NCBI RefSeq assembly: GCF_905475345.1
Contig: NC_066593.1
Coordinates: 6,805,274 to 6,869,273, forward strand
DNA from: Vespula vulgaris
Lineage: Eukaryota; Arthropoda; Insecta; Hymenoptera; Vespidae
DNA length: 64,000 nucleotides
Reading direction: 5' to 3'
Shown: positions 23,201 to 37,895 of the stretch, one piece after another
How the letters are laid out: each line of letters starts with the position of its first letter
Numbering within the stretch: the first letter of the stretch is position 1
Notes under the pieces: generated by a model
Told to the model about the DNA's origin: nothing
Seen by the model: the letters and a program-made list of their open reading frames with translations, nothing else
Database searches by the model: none
Position numbers and translations under genes: made by a program

Positions 23201-26200
23201 ATACTTGTCATTTGTCTTCAGATAAAAAACATAAGAGAACGGAAATATCTCTTTCTACCCTCATTGCTATTACCCAAAAAGCGTGAATCATAATCAAGAC
23301 TGAACAAAGACTTTCAAGCTTTCTCTATTTTAAAGAAAAAAGAGAAAAAGCGATGTATTTGGTTTGTCAGTATTTTATAGTTCCCTATAAATCTTCTTCA
23401 TTTTCTTTTTCTTTTCGAAAGAGAGAATTCAAAGTATTTCCCGAACATATTTCGTTAATGTGCTTTCTAACGAAAGAATGGCCTCTGGAGGTAAACCTTC
23501 GGACAATGCTTTATAGTCGGCATCCAACTCGTTTTATCTCGTGATGATTTATAAGAGGATGATTTTTTGTATAACAAAAACGATGAATAGAGTGTCAGAA
23601 GACGGTAAGTCATTTGAGAAATTCATTTTAATTTTGTGGTTCATTTGATAAACCACAGAATGAAACTATCATCAGGTAGTTTCTTTGTTTTTCACTTATT
23701 GTTGTAGGATTGAATTCGTGATTATATTTTAGTTCCGCTATTTTCTCAGTAATTGTTTCTATTTAACGTTTAGAGTATTTTTAATCTTTCTAAATATTGT
23801 ACATTAGAAATTATTATATTATTTATAATTTGCAAACTGTCTCTCAAAATTACAATACATTTTATGATATTTCAGTTGATTGAAATTTTAATTATTCGTA
23901 ATCATTTGAACTCTTTAACATTTTGTCATTGTTTTATTTCTTTTTGAATTTTTTTGTCAGATTAAGATGCGTCGTCCAAATTTTCTTCATTTCTTTTTGA
24001 ATCTTCTCCTATAATCATCTTCTTCTCTTTTCGAGAAGATTTCAAATGGAGGTCTTCGACTTCTAAATGCATCCATCATTATCGATTATAGTTACCTTAG
24101 TCTCGAAATTCGTCGATTTGTTATGGAACGTTTCTCTTCCACTCTAATCGGCTCTCGGTCGCTTCTTGTCGATAATCTGCGAAGAGTCGATTTTATTGGT
24201 ACGATATCGATCGAATTCGAAGTCGAGACGCGCTAATGGAGTTTCTCAAGATTGCTCTCCATCGGGTTTCTTGTCTACTCTTCTCGATAAGCCAAGGATT
24301 CTTCGAATCTTTGAGAATTTTTTGCTTCTTCATCCAAATTTTATATGCCTTGTGAAGGAACCTTTGCTTTTTCAACATAAAAAAACAAAATATAAAGACG
24401 AAAATATCAATTCTTACGTTATATTTTTTTTTTCACTTTTATATCGTGCAACATTTTCCTAGAAAATTTTTAAAACTTTGAAGAAATAGTAACGATATTT
24501 CAAAGACCCCACGACTCAATCTATTTCAAATTGTGCGTTATCCACGATTCGATCGGAATTTGATTTGGAAACACGAATTTCGAAACCGTGACAAACATCA
24601 AGGGAACGATATTCTGTTTGGATCGAAGTCGTGTACCAAACGAGGTTTGTTTGCGGATCGTAGGAATGGCGCGAGAGTTGTTCGTGTCCTTTGCAAACGA
24701 GAGAACGATCAGAGAGACAGAAGAGAAGAAAGAAAGAGTGCAATTCTCTGTGATTGCAAGCTTTAACGAATATAAAAGAATGCTCAATTAAATACAATGA
24801 TTTGTAATACGATTAATACAACGATTAATTAAAATAACCGCAATTATTGAGAGTAGGAGAGAGTAAGAGAAATGAAGTGCATTAAATTGATCTTGTCCCT
24901 TTACGCTAACGAATATGAACTCAATTGGACATTCTATAATTAAAATAATTACAATATTTTGAAAATCGAATATCAACATGTATTTTAGGTGCCTCTTTTC
25001 TGTTTTGTGTTTTGGTTTCGTGTGTTTATCTCTTTGTTCTTTTTCAAAGAAAATACGAACGAACTTATTAAAGAGCCTGATATTCGAAATATGACAAAAA
25101 GGTCGTGCTAGTTAGTATATATCGATACGTTACCTCTCTCGCACATTTTATCTGGTGCTTTCCTATTTTTCATCACTTCCTTCTTCGGTATTCTTTTTCA
25201 ATGTGGACCATTACCGTGAATTTTCGATACCACAGTTGGAATGTGTCAGCGGAAAAAGCTCCCTGTCGAACAAAGGTATGCGTCTATCCTCCTATCTGGC
25301 ATTATGCCAGCACTCCGTTTCAAGATTTCGTTTTGTCTTTTCTATGTCTATCTCTTCTTTCTTTCTTTCTCTTCTCCTTTTTCTCTTTCTTTTTTTCTTC
25401 TATTGGTAAAACATTGAGCACTCTAAACGACAGATGAAAAAGAAGTGACTCAATTCGATGATTCCATCGTTTTTTAAGATTTTCGTCGATCTCTTTGGTT
25501 TTTTTAAATGTTTCATAAATAAAATAAATTCGTTGATTAAGCGTTATAAGGAATGTGATATTCGTCACTCTTACCGAATTATTTTCTCTAAATGGATTTA
25601 TCGTTATTCTTTCTCTTTCTTTTTTACTCTCAATTTAATTTTAGTGAACGTACGATCGATTATGTTCAATTTTTTTTCTTCGAACCTTCTTGGAAAGGAA
25701 GGCACGTCGTTCTTCGTTTCGCTTCATGGCTAGGAAACAAAGTTCATTTTCAATCTGGCTAACGTGTAACGATATAGATAGTATAAATAGGATGTAAGAA
25801 TTTTAGTAAAGCTCTTCTCGCGGATAAACTTCAACGATGTAATATTATCATTCATAACTCACTTCCTCGACTCGATTTCATTCTTACATACTTTCAAAAA
25901 TTTCTTTTTCTGTTACGAAAAAATTGTTTCAAATTTATTAAAAACAAGTATAAAGAATCGTTGAATATTCTATTAATTCATCGTTTCGTTTCAAAGAAAC
26001 ACATTGGTAAAATCCCATGGAGTACACTTAAAAATAATTATTTCAATATGACCAACGTAATAAAATGAACACAGAAATCTTCACTTCGAAATAAGGATTT
26101 ATATCGAATAACACTTCGAAATGAAAAGGGATAAGACCTTATTTTTTTATTTCTCCAAAGACCCATTTTCTTCTTTTTGCTTTTCTCGTATTCAAGACTA

Positions 26201-29200
26201 CACCGTACTAGTTATCCTTATTTTCATTGAAGTAGTAAAAACCCACGTTAAATTTCCATCTTAGATTAATAGTTTTGCAACAAGACTGCGAACGGATACC
26301 TATATTGTATCCTCTTAAAAGGGAGGAAAAAGAGAAGATAAAATATTCGATGCTTGAGAGGAGCATCCACTTCAGCACTTTTATGAATTTACTGTAGCTG
26401 CTTACATTTTTTAAATCTGTCGTGAATGATTTGTATCGAGGTTAATTTTACAATTAAACAATTAATAATATCTCCGTTTTGTCGTGTTTTAATCATCCTT
26501 TTGCGATAGAAGTAAATGAAATGAAATCCTTCTCTTCCATGTTAACAGGAAGGATATCTTGTGCATAAATATTTATTTAGTAAAATAATGCATCCGTTTT
26601 AATTAATAAATATAATTAATATACATTCCGTTATAATTTCATTTGTGTAATTTTAAACCTTTCTCAGTAGTCACGAGATATGACTTTACATTTATTAAAA
26701 CATAGAAAGATAACTTAGTATAACGAACAAAAAGCCGGGCTCAGATATTATTAGTTTGAAGAAACCACCGGGTGTCTCGATGCATATTAACAAGCTCTTG
26801 GCCAAGTTTTCTAAGCGAAGGACGCAATATATCATTGTATTTGTCGAATATCTCTTGCTTTGACGTGCGTGCATGCGTGTGTGTACGTATACGAGGAAAT
26901 AACAGTACGAATGTCGAAGCTCGAATCATTTATCAAGGGACGAATGTCGTCTGTTTATTAGCAGAGTTATGGAACACACTTTTCATTGACAACGTCATGA
27001 CGCCATAAACTTGTCTGGTCATTCGTCACGTTTATGTCTTCTACGGCTTCGTGTGCGTGCATATTGCGTGCAAATGACGATCTTGTCGTCCTGACGATTC
27101 TAAGATTATACCCATTAGATTTCTCTCGGGACTTTCAATAGTACGGACAGTAGTACAAGCATATAATTGCGCCGGCAATAGATAGTCATTCCGTTAATCG
27201 TTTATTTTATTTTTATTTGTTTTGCTTTCCTCTTTTTTATTCGCACGAAACGAACTAGAAATCATATTCAAGCGTAGAATACACGATAGAAGCGTATTTT
27301 TGTAAAAGATATGTTATTAAATATTTGAAAGGGAAGTAGCTTTAATTGGCCTACGAAGTTAACTAAATTTGATAATAGGCGATAAATAGATGAATTTTCA
27401 TTTTCTTTTTATTTATCGTTGGATACATAATATATTCTTAAAAAGTTTCGCGCGATGTTATTGGTAGTTTGGATTTAACTTTTCGTAGAATGAAAGCCTT
27501 TTGGTGTAAGTTTCAATGGTATGAGCATATTATTTCACCGACCTGGTTCGTTCCACTCCTTTAATTTCATAGATCATTTCAAACCGATCAACAAATATTT
27601 TTCAACAGGATCGTTCTTCGTTTACTTTGTATTTTATGCGGACGATGATAGCTTGAATGCCAAAAATTCAATTTCCGCCGCGTCTTCCAAAACTTATATT
27701 TTCACTGTCATTTAAGTTCCTCTTTTTACTTTTGAAAATATTTAAGAAAGGAACAAGGTCAGATTTAATACAGACCGATCGATAATTGTGCAAAATTTTA
27801 AGCTGAGAGTACATTGGGATCGATTGAATTTCGATAAACGGATATTTTTCGACGATGAGAATAATGACGACGATGATGACGATGATAATACTGTTTATTA
27901 AATTATATTAATGGATATAAATTTATGTTGAGAGAGGAGGGAGGAGATAAATTGATCTCGAGATGTTTTTTTTTTATTTGTAACAAGTAGGACCGTGAAC
28001 TTGTAGTTTATAATTTTATGGAATGTTTACGACATTAACCGTATAAATGTGAATGTAGATTTTATTTATTTAGTACATTTTATTTAAGTACATGTAAATA
28101 TAATAAGAACGGTAAAAGGCGGTTACGAAGCGATGGATAGAAAACTTAAATTGAAAAATATAAGAAGATCAAGAAAAAGAAATAAAGGAAGAAAAGAAGA
28201 GAAAGAGAGGATAAAAGTGGACGATGGGAGAAACTAAGCGGAAAGAGGAAACGAGATACTCGATAGATCTCTATTTTTACAATGGAAAATCGATTTCTTA
28301 ATGTCCGGTGCAATAAATGCGAAGAACTTTTCGAAAAGGAACTTGGAAATTGAAATTTGAAAATGCGCAGATTGAGTTGCGTTTATACTTAAATGAATGA
28401 AATAATAGATATATCATGAAGTGAATTAGATGTATTTATTATTTATAATTTTATAGTAAAAATATCGATTTCATGGTTCAAATTTTCAGGTATGGGGGAT
28501 GAAATAGAAGGAAAAAAATTTTTAATTCGAAATTCGTGCTAGAAATATTGGAATTTTATTTCGTAGATGATAGAGGGGCGGCAGAATTATTTTTAGATCA
28601 TATTTATAAATCATACCTACGAGTTTCGTCGATGACGCATTCGATTCATACCCACACGAATGTCATATTATTTCTACCAACATCACTACGTCAGAAAAGT
28701 TTTCGATAGACTTTGTCCGTTTCGATAGTTTAGTCGTAAAAAGGTACTTTTAAATAAAATGAAATTTTTTATCGAAAATTTTCGAAGTTTCTTCTATCTA
28801 AGGAATAATTTAATCTAATCTTTTGTTGAAATTATCAGATAATTAAATACCGTTAAATTTCTTTTGCAGTACGCTCATTTATGTACCTAAGAATAAATCG
28901 ATGAACTCTCGTGCAAATCTGATTAGAACTATTATAACACAGATATTGCATGGGAAAATAGATCAACATAGAGAAATAGAGATGACGATATCAAAATGCA
29001 GAAGACGCTCTGCATTATCGATTCACGATCCTTTACTATGAACGTTCTCTCACGCTGCGGATTCCGTCAATTTCCACGGTGTCTCGATATGACGATCGAT
29101 GAAACAGTTGTCCTGAATAGTTTCTATCAGAGTGGTCGGGGGCACAATATGATACCCTACCAAGTACGCGGCATTCCTTGCATGATCATGATCATATGAA

Positions 29201-30948
29201 ATGAATTTAATTATGAAACATAATATTCATATAATACCAAATATTAATTAGAATATAATATTTTAATAAATCTTTTATTTTGATTTCAAATTATTATTAT
29301 TTCCTATTCGTCCATATAGATTTTTTCTCTATAATTATTACTTTTCCTCTATAATAATGTAATTTCTATATAAGTGCAATTAAGCATCAGGAAATACAAA
29401 GACACTGTAATTTCTATAAATCAAGAAAATTTCGTAATATGAAACAGAAATGGTATATGTCAGAACACGCACGATACATATAATATACATATATACATAT
29501 ACATGGATAAGTGCATGCATAGGAACATATGTCGCTTCTATTATGTAAAGACTAAACTTCTGAGTAGATACAGATCATATTAATGTGAATTACATCGCTG
29601 AATGTAGTTCACAGAATTGTATGACAGTATTGCGCAACGAATATTTCTGGGTATTTACAATGAAATTAGATCGAAATCTCGAAATTTCACTCCTCGTAAT
29701 TTCAAGATTTCCATCTAATATCACACATTTTCCTTCAATATCGTGCACGATTTACGTTGACAAAATTTCAGTTGGAATTCTTCGTCCGGAAATTTTTCAT
29801 TGTCTTTTTTGATGTATAACAGCAAATAGCGGACGAAGAAAATATATTGAATAAAAATCAAATATAAGATTATGCAAAGAATTTTCGATACGCGTATCTA
29901 TTTCACTTTTCATCGAATATTTATTCTTCGAAAAGAGTTTTTTGTGAGCTTTTGCGCTATCTTATTTTCAATTCTCGATTTTCGAATTGTTTTTGGAGGG
30001 CAAGAAGATTAGAAATGTTTATTTTGTCAATTTGACATCCACATGACATTGTTCCAAATAGAATCCACACTTTTATATCGAATTTTAAGAGAAGTTTCAT
30101 GTTGCGATCTTCTTCGTAATTTAATAAACCGTCCGAGTACAAAAGTACTTCGTGTATAGACGACGCAAATCGCCTACGTACTTTTTTCCTCTCTTCTTGT
30201 TCGTAATTTTTCAATTTTGTTTCGGCTGGAAATTCGTTCAATTTAAATTCGAACGGGTCCTTGGAGGATCCTTTAAAAAGATAGGGAATGTTTTTGCGTC
30301 CGAATTTGAAAAGGGAACGTTTATTCGGTGAGATATTCCATCAGTCTGTATTAAAAACACACATACGCACGCATATATAAAGAGAGAAAGGAACAATTTT
30401 TCTCTTTCGAAAATTCTATTACTTATTTTATTAATAAATACAACTTTTGTTATCGTTGATGTATTCCTTCTTCTCGCGACACTTCACGTTTCCTAGTTTA
30501 CACTTCATTGCGGTTTTTCATACTAATCGTACTTGTTTGTCCGTGAAATGAATTTTACGAGGACACGAGGTTCGCACATCGAATTTTCCAGAAGGCTGAG
30601 CCACGCAAATCCCCGTAAATCAGGCTCTGTTTACATCAGTCGTTCGCTCGCCCTTAATCCTCATCCTCTTCGACCTTCTTTTTTTACCCTCATCTTCCTG
30701 TTGCCGGAAAGCGAGGACGAGAGAAAGAGAAGCCGTCAATGTCGACGAATGTTTACCGAACTTCTTCGAGACAATCTCTCTTCATTTCAGTATGTCATGA
30801 GGCCTTCATAGTATCTCTTGCATCCCTGTCCTTTTTGGAGTCGTAATTAAGTCAGCAAGGTATAACCATTTTCTATTCCTTTTTCTCATGATAATGGTAA
30901 TGGCCGCGTGTGTCTGTGTGTATGTTTGTGTGTTCTGACAAGCAAGGA

Positions 30949-30950
30949 GT

Positions 30951-31010
<60 letters not shown>
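30949..31010. repeat. Compound (GT)n(GA)n microsatellite
   Basis: GT repeat 30949-30974 runs directly into GA repeat 30975-31010. Confidence 0.95.
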
Positions 31011-31013
<3 letters not shown>

Positions 31014-31585
31014 TATATTTCGAAGAAAGAAAACAACCTTCTTTTTACTGTGGACTTTTATCCTCTGTCTTTTCTTTCACCTAAGTAAAGAAACTTTTTC
31101 GCTGATTCTCTTAATGTTTTATTTTTTTTATTATTCCTTTTTATTTTTCTCAGTATAAATATGCTACCTCCATTTCTGGCTCCTTAAATTAAGTTTCCGT
31201 CTCGTTTATGTATTTGCACGCTTACTTATATATTTAGTGATCGTGTCCTCGTATTTTTTCTCTCTCTCTCTTTTTCTATGTCTTTTTTTTATCGTATAAA
31301 TTCCTTGCGACGCGGTTTAAAACGGCACAAACTCTACATTTGGTTTACGATGCACGCGATATTTCTAACACATATCCAAAACGCGATTCGAAGTCCATAA
31401 ACCTGTTGAGTTGAACATAAATCGAAAATTTATTAACACGTTCCATATGAAAAGTTTTTCTATATCCGAGATACGTCTTTTGAAATTGATTTTGTGGAGG
31501 GTTCTGTAATATTTTTATTTTTTGTTTTATGATTGCTCTTTATTAAATCGTAATTAGGATAAGTAGATAACGTAATTTTTCATAA

Positions 31586-31654
31586 AATATAACATTTGCG
31601 AGTTGAGTAATATAACATTTGCGAATTGAAAAATATAACATTTGCGAATTTATT
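31586..31654. repeat. Three-copy 23-bp tandem repeat
   Basis: Copies at 31586-31608, 31609-31631 and 31632-31654 share AATATAACATTTGCGA and differ only in the last seven bases. Confidence 0.9.
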
Positions 31655-34033
31655 GCAAATTCCTTACAATGTCAAATTAATTGAGATAGATATAATGATG
31701 AAAAAACATAATTGAGAAACTTAACTTTGAAGTATTAGAATTTGTCTCAAAGTACATGTTTTAATTTCATTCTGTCTACATTTTTTCATTATCTCGTCCA
31801 TTATATTTTCGCTTGAAAGAAAATTTTTATTTTAACCGAATTATAATCTAAATAAATGTTTTCAAATCTAATTTTATTTCAAAATATATTTGAAAAATCT
31901 TATGTAATATCATCAACGAATTAAACAGAATTTCGAATCTCATCAATTTCGAAAAAATATTAATTAAAATATTCTAATTATACTTTATACATAACTACCT
32001 GATTATCCAGAATCAAATTAATTTATGAACAAATTTTCATGAACCAACTTCATTTACTTTCTATCTGTCGATATTTATAAAAGTTGAGTGTCGTTAGAGA
32101 CATGGTTATCATGTAACTCGTTAAAAATATTTCACAAAAAATATGAATGTGTTCTCATAAATTGTAAAAAGCAGGCATTATAAAAAATCTCTTTTAGGTG
32201 ATACATGTTCTCTGAAAAGAACGTAATTCCAAGAGCTCAAAGAGTGTCAAGAGTATTTTTTCGTTACGGAGCATAACAAAAGAATTACGCGATAGAATGA
32301 TTTCTTTGTTGACTTTTTTTTTTTAATTTTTATTTTTTTAATATTTGAATAACAATGGATACATATGTATTTCATAACGGATCGTAACATGCGGTAAGCT
32401 CTTTTCTCATCTTCGCAGTTTCTAGATCGTCCCTGATATTTAATATTTTTAATTGATCTACACATACACACACACACTAATGTAATATTGATTTCGAATC
32501 AATTGTCGATATAATATCGAAATATGATATTGCAACTTTTCTATTGAATATCTTACATTCTTTTAATAATTTACATAATGTCTTTATGATAACTTAACTT
32601 AATTTAATAATACCGCAGTGTTTATTCTTTTTTTTTTTATTATTATTCAGTCGTCACAGAGGGAATATCTTGAAGAAAGTAAAATTTATCTTCAAATGTT
32701 GAAAATTAGTCATCTATAAACTTCACGATGCTTCTTACAAATTCATTGTGAAACTTTCTGAAATACAGAGACTGCTTGCTGCTACTTGCTGTATGATTTA
32801 AAAGAGTTCTGCAAAAGGATGCAAATTTTTGAATTTTTTGTCGTGAAGGAAGTTAGATGTTCGATCATACATACTACTTTTAATATATACTTCTTTCTTT
32901 GTATTTTTATTTTTATTTTAAATATGAATAAAAAATCATTGATATGTACGGTATTCTTTAATAATAAAATAATGTTGATAGTAGTTTTATTATTAATACA
33001 ATTGTAAATAGAGGTAATTAAAATACCGTTTAGATCATTTGCATGATTATTGAAATTGATCGGTATGTAACTTAAGCGAACATTAAGGAATTTCAAATGT
33101 TTTCTGAGTTTGTCACATCGTAACATAAAGGTTTCTTCATCGATAAAAATTCTTGACATTTTTTACAAGCATCTTTCTACAGACTTGTCGAGAACGTTAT
33201 AAAATAATCGAATTAGAGCGAATAAGTACAAAAAAAATAGCAATATCGGTAAAAGGTAGGAAAAAGATAAATGGGAGCAACCACTAGTGCGGAAACGTAT
33301 CAAGAAGGAACATTAGGAGATAATTCAATGAAAAATTGTTCACGGAAAGTAAAATAAATGACGAAATTTTTTATTTCTTTTATCGGTTCAGATAATTTCA
33401 ATTACATCGATGTTATAATGTGCAAATATTTTCTTATGTAATTAAAAATTAAAAACATCGCGAGAATGAAAATACTGACATTGTTAACAGCAAAATTAAT
33501 GCATTTTTGGAGAATTGATTAATTGAATACACAAATATCTATCGATAGAAAATTAAGTATTTGTACTGCTATTGAGTTAATGTAACGCTTCGTCAAATAG
33601 TTGTATGTACATATTCATTGAATGAAAATGCGAAAGTAAGATAGATAGAGAAAAAGAGAGAGGCTAATATGGTCGAACGATTATGCAATAGTGATAATTG
33701 TGATAAATGAATTATATTTTACCAGAATATTCGCGGATGATTATGCTTAAGTTTATATATTTTATCTCACGTTGAAAAACTCTGAAAAACTATCTCTGAA
33801 AAAGAAAAAAGAAAAATAATAAAAGGATATATATATATAGACAATAAATGAAATTGAAGTAATACGTTTAGGTGAAACGAAAAAGAAATTATTGGACGAA
33901 TAAAATATTGAAATAACAATATTTTCGGATATCGTTTGCACGATATTTGTAAAATATTAAATATTCTGGTATTGATGGATCTATAGAAAGGAAAAAATTT
34001 GGTAGTATGGTAAAAGTTATAATAAATAAAACA

Positions 34034-34036
<3 letters not shown>

Positions 34037-34076
<40 letters not shown>
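34037..34076. repeat. (TA)n microsatellite
   Basis: Forty bases of pure TA. Confidence 0.95.
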
Positions 34077-34080
<4 letters not shown>

Positions 34081-36164
34081 TTGAAAAACAAATATGATAT
34101 TTACTTTAAATACAAACGCTCTCGGAAAATGCAATAAAAGATAACATTCAAATAATATCCTTTTGAATAAATAAATATATTTATTCATTTATTTATTAAT
34201 ATACTGCTTTTATTTTAACATAAAACATATTTATTACATTTAATATACGTTAACTTTTCATGATGTTCGTTTACACAAGCTAAGCATGTATAACAAAATG
34301 AATATTTTTCTATTATTAAAACGTTATTTCTCATCGTATAAATATCATTATAGATGGAGTCCTATTGTGATAAACAAGGTATATAATGGGACATACCTCG
34401 AAAGAAAAATTATCTAGGAACGATAATGAGGTATGTCCTTACTTGCTGCATTTGTAGATGCAGGGATGAGCTAAAAAGGATAGATATTATGCGAATAGAG
34501 AGAAAGGAAAATAGTAAAAGAGGGTGAAACTTCCGAAACGATTGCAATTCGTTTTCTTCTCTTTTTCCAAACTTCCGTCTCGTACTTGTATTACTGCAAG
34601 TGAATAAGAGTGAGATAGTGAAAGGCAGAAAGAGGGATAGAAGGCATATGGAACTTTGCCGCAATTTGTCAGAGTTTCAATGAAGTTTCAATCAGTTGAA
34701 GGTAATTTTAGTGTGCCGTTGAATGCTGGATAACGAGAGGGAGAGAGAGAGAGAAAGAGAGAAAGGGAAAGAGAGGGGGAAGAACAGACAGGTATAGAGA
34801 GAAAGAGAGGCCACCCATTGCTACTGTGTTTCTGTTTATTGCTCTCTACTACACATAAACACATAGAACATAGAAATGTACGAATATATGAGTGTACGCG
34901 GCTTAAAACGTAACGACCGCAGTTTTATCGATCCGGGTTGCTACACGCCACACGGGAAAGAAATATTATTTTCAAGCGATGTATGTACGATAACTCTCAC
35001 GATACGCCCCCACCGATCGATCGATCTTCTTGTCTGATATTCGATTATCTTTTAGAAAGATTATTGTTTATAATCGTTTATAATAATTTATTTTATTATT
35101 GATATTGTAGGAAATAGCGTGGACATATTTTTATAACTGTTTTCTTTTTCTTTTTTATAATTGTTATAACGCGTTAGTTTGAATTAGATTCGAGTTAGGT
35201 TCGGTTGAATATATTTTAAATAAAAGAGAAGTAATAATTTTTTTCTTGGTTTCTTTTTATAAAACGACATATTTTCCACAGTCTCTATCAACGAACGTGA
35301 CGTCCGTTTTCATCGATATGCTACCGTCGAAACGAGATTTCCCTGGCCAATTTTATTTTCGCTTCACGTTCGTTCGCGTTCCTGAAGCGAGTTTTCTAGA
35401 CAGATTTATGATCTCTTATTCGATCTTGAATCTCGAAAATTAACAGCTCAGTTTCAAGATATCATTATCATTTAATTTGATTAAATTTGACAGGAGATAT
35501 TTTTTGATTGACACAGTGTATTCGAATTTTCGAAAAAGGAATTGGAGGCACGATGAACGATTGTTTTTTTCGTTCGAAATCAATCGAACGAGTTGTCTAC
35601 TTGTCCCGTAGAAAGGTTTGATTCGAAGTAAAAAGGGTCACGGCATCGATCATCGTCGACGGCTGGTGGCCAATAGCATTGATCTCGATAATGCATTGTG
35701 ATTTATTCACGTTCTTTCTCTGTCTCTGCTGTTTTGGAGAAAAAAACAAGTAAATAGAAAAAAATGCAAACATACCGAAAACATCAATATAAAGATGAGC
35801 ACTATTTTATAAATTTTTCATCAATATTTTCAAAATAAACAAACATTTGTACTGGTAAAAAAGTGAAGAAACTTTTTATTGATATTCTTCTGACAAAATC
35901 ACTTTGATGTCAATTTTAACAGATATAATCCTTTTATGTATATTTTTCACGAAGATAAGCTTTGCGTGAGATATTTATTTATGTGTGTATATTCAGGAAT
36001 ACACGTGTGTACATATCTTCGTATGTGTTGAGTCATGAGTTCACGATACAATACATAGCATAGTTACTTACAGTCAGACGCTCGGTGACTTGTATTGTTC
36101 TGTCATCTTTAGCGACTGTTTATCTTTCTCCAGTACACAATCGTTCGTCATACATCTCGGCGAC

Positions 36165-36180
36165 ATGGAGCGACACGAAC
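36165..36180 (+). CDS. Possible first coding exon of an unidentified long-intron gene
   Basis: ATGGAGCGACACGAAC is followed by a consensus GTAAGT donor at 36181. The ATG has purine at -3 and G at +4. The exon would end one base into a codon, and the coding exon at 37706 needs exactly one base. The predicted N-terminus is MERHE-P-NDMKSFG. The untranslated part of the exon may begin near 36070, where the sequence becomes GC-richer. The signal is short, so this is an inference from the donor and the phase rather than from protein similarity. Confidence 0.3.
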
Positions 36181-36942
36181 GTAAGTTACAGAGGTTCTAC
36201 TTTCCACTCGGTATTTATTAACTTTCTGTTTTCTCTTATCGTTTATCATTACATTTACATTAATTGTATTATAATTTTCCTTAACAATAGGTTTTCTTTA
36301 TCGACCTTTTTACTTAGGAAAATTGTATTATTCCTAAGAATAATAAACTGTTTTATTTAAAATATTCGCATTTATATGTGTATGGATTTAATTTATCGAT
36401 GTTATTTTCTTTCGAAAAATGTCTAATATTTCGATCGAATTTCTCTTGATATTGGCTTAGAGCATCAGTCACATACCTATCGGAAGTATGTGCTATCGGC
36501 TATGATATTGAATCGAATCTTTCGATCTTTCATTCGTTCACATTGAAACACATTAGCATTTGCAAATGGGTAGATCGTCAATATCGACTGTAAGGTTCCA
36601 TTTACCTGGATCAATGCGCGTAAACTCGAAATTCCTCGCACGACCTGTTTACACGATGTTAGCTTTATGGTTTGCAGTTAATTGTATATATCTACATATA
36701 TGTATACTCATGTACACATATAAGAAAGAAGAAAAGAAAGACTAGAGCGGGAAGTTTATAAAGTATTTCGAAAAAGAATTTTTAGAACGGAAAAGATGAT
36801 GTTTTTTGTTAATAATACCGAAAGCCGGAAACAGAGAACATATAATTTGTTGAAGTGTGTAAAACACCATTGTGTCATTATCGTCAATGAGTATGTGGGT
36901 GTGACAGAAAAACAAACGAAACGGGAATTACTCGTACAAGTT

Positions 36943-37006
<64 letters not shown>

Positions 37007-37705
37007 CCTGTCGTAAACAGAGGCTATAATTAAGTAAACAAATATTTGTCTCGATGGTTATGAAAGATTATTAATAAAACTTTCATATAAATATGTTGTG
37101 AACGTTGCTATATTTTGTGTGTGCGTATATGTGTGTATTATAACAAATATTATTTTGCGTCAAATTATTTAATTTGTATTTATTTTTTAATACGCATTAA
37201 AAAGAATATTTTACCTAAATATAATGATATACGTTATATATATTTGTATAAATACGTAAGATTGTAATACGAGCGTATATATTTACATATAGCTATAGTT
37301 TACGATAGATCAGATAATACAAAGTGAACGAACCTACGTGTTCTACTCGATTTACATAATCATTCAAGTGCGGATTATAATTTAATAGAAATTATAGATG
37401 TTCAACGAATTTGAAACTGTCCTCTCGAGCAATAATTTACATGTTTAGAAACGCGAACAATGCAACGAATATTTCTATCTCATTATCAGAACCTACTATG
37501 TCGTGTATTTGACGTTAACGTTTGAATGCAATATAAATGCACATTGACACATTTTAATCAGATATAATTTTGTCTCTGTCGTCTGTCGGTAGATTTTTAA
37601 ATGAAAAAAACTTTTTAATGCCTTTTTAGTATAATGAAACATTAACAAGTATAACTGTATCGAATCTACTCAGAGTTTTAACTTTTTATTCTTTATTTTT
37701 CACAG
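36181..37705. other. Putative intron between two candidate coding exons
   Basis: AT-rich DNA holding a long CT tract (36945-37000). It is bounded by GTAAGT at the left and by the acceptor CTTTATTTTTCACAG at the right. No other signal is seen. Confidence 0.3.
36945..37000. repeat. (CT)n microsatellite
   Basis: Fifty-six bases of pure TC. Confidence 0.95.
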
Positions 37706-37895
37706 CAAATGATATGAAAAGTTTTGGCTTAACGAGAAAAAATTATTTGTTGGCACAGGTGTTGGGAGGATTAGGACGCAGGATGTCGAGCGGCGACAAG
37801 GTTCAAACGGGCCTGACCATCGATCGCGCCGCTTTTCTACTTCTAAGAGTTAAAAAGGCTTTCAAGAAGAAGAAGCAACAGCGAAAAGAAAAGAG
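37706..37895 (+). CDS. Candidate coding exon of an unidentified gene, basic C-terminal half
   Basis: A pyrimidine-rich acceptor (TTCTTTATTTTTCACAG) precedes 190 bases that are open in one frame and clearly richer in G+C and CpG than the flanks. They end at a plausible GTAGAT donor. The translation begins NDMKSFGLTRKNYLLAQVLGG. It continues with LGRRMSSGDKVQTGLTIDR and ends with a hydrophobic-to-basic stretch (FLLLRVKKAFKKKKQQRKEK). Phase is 1 at the start and 2 at the end. Two methionines could serve as starts in other isoforms (37714 and 37783). The Lys/Arg cluster might be a membrane-proximal, calmodulin-binding or nuclear-localisation segment. I do not recognise the protein, and no known domain is visible. 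Confidence 0.5.

Larger units (their letters stand above)
20241..36060. other. Gene-free AT-rich DNA, probably intronic or regulatory
   Basis: No recognised protein, tRNA or rRNA. It contains AT-rich unique DNA, CT/GA tracts and a few weak exon-like stretches (21892-22338, 25201-25275, 28996-29200), which are discussed as findings. CT-rich imperfect tracts lie at about 21176-21230 and 25340-25400, and a GA-rich tract at about 34736-34810. Confidence 0.5.

Noticed and set aside
23632..23656. TGTGGTT...AACCACA inverted repeat
   Set aside because: Only seven-base arms in AT-rich DNA, expected by chance in 64 kb.
26990..27040. CATAAAC...GTTTATG inverted pair with a Hox-like CCATAAA
   Set aside because: Seven-base arms and a common AT-rich motif, not enough to call an element.
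28996..29199. 67-codon frame with some complexity
   Set aside because: No acceptor or convincing donor in frame, no recognisable protein, and length typical of chance frames.
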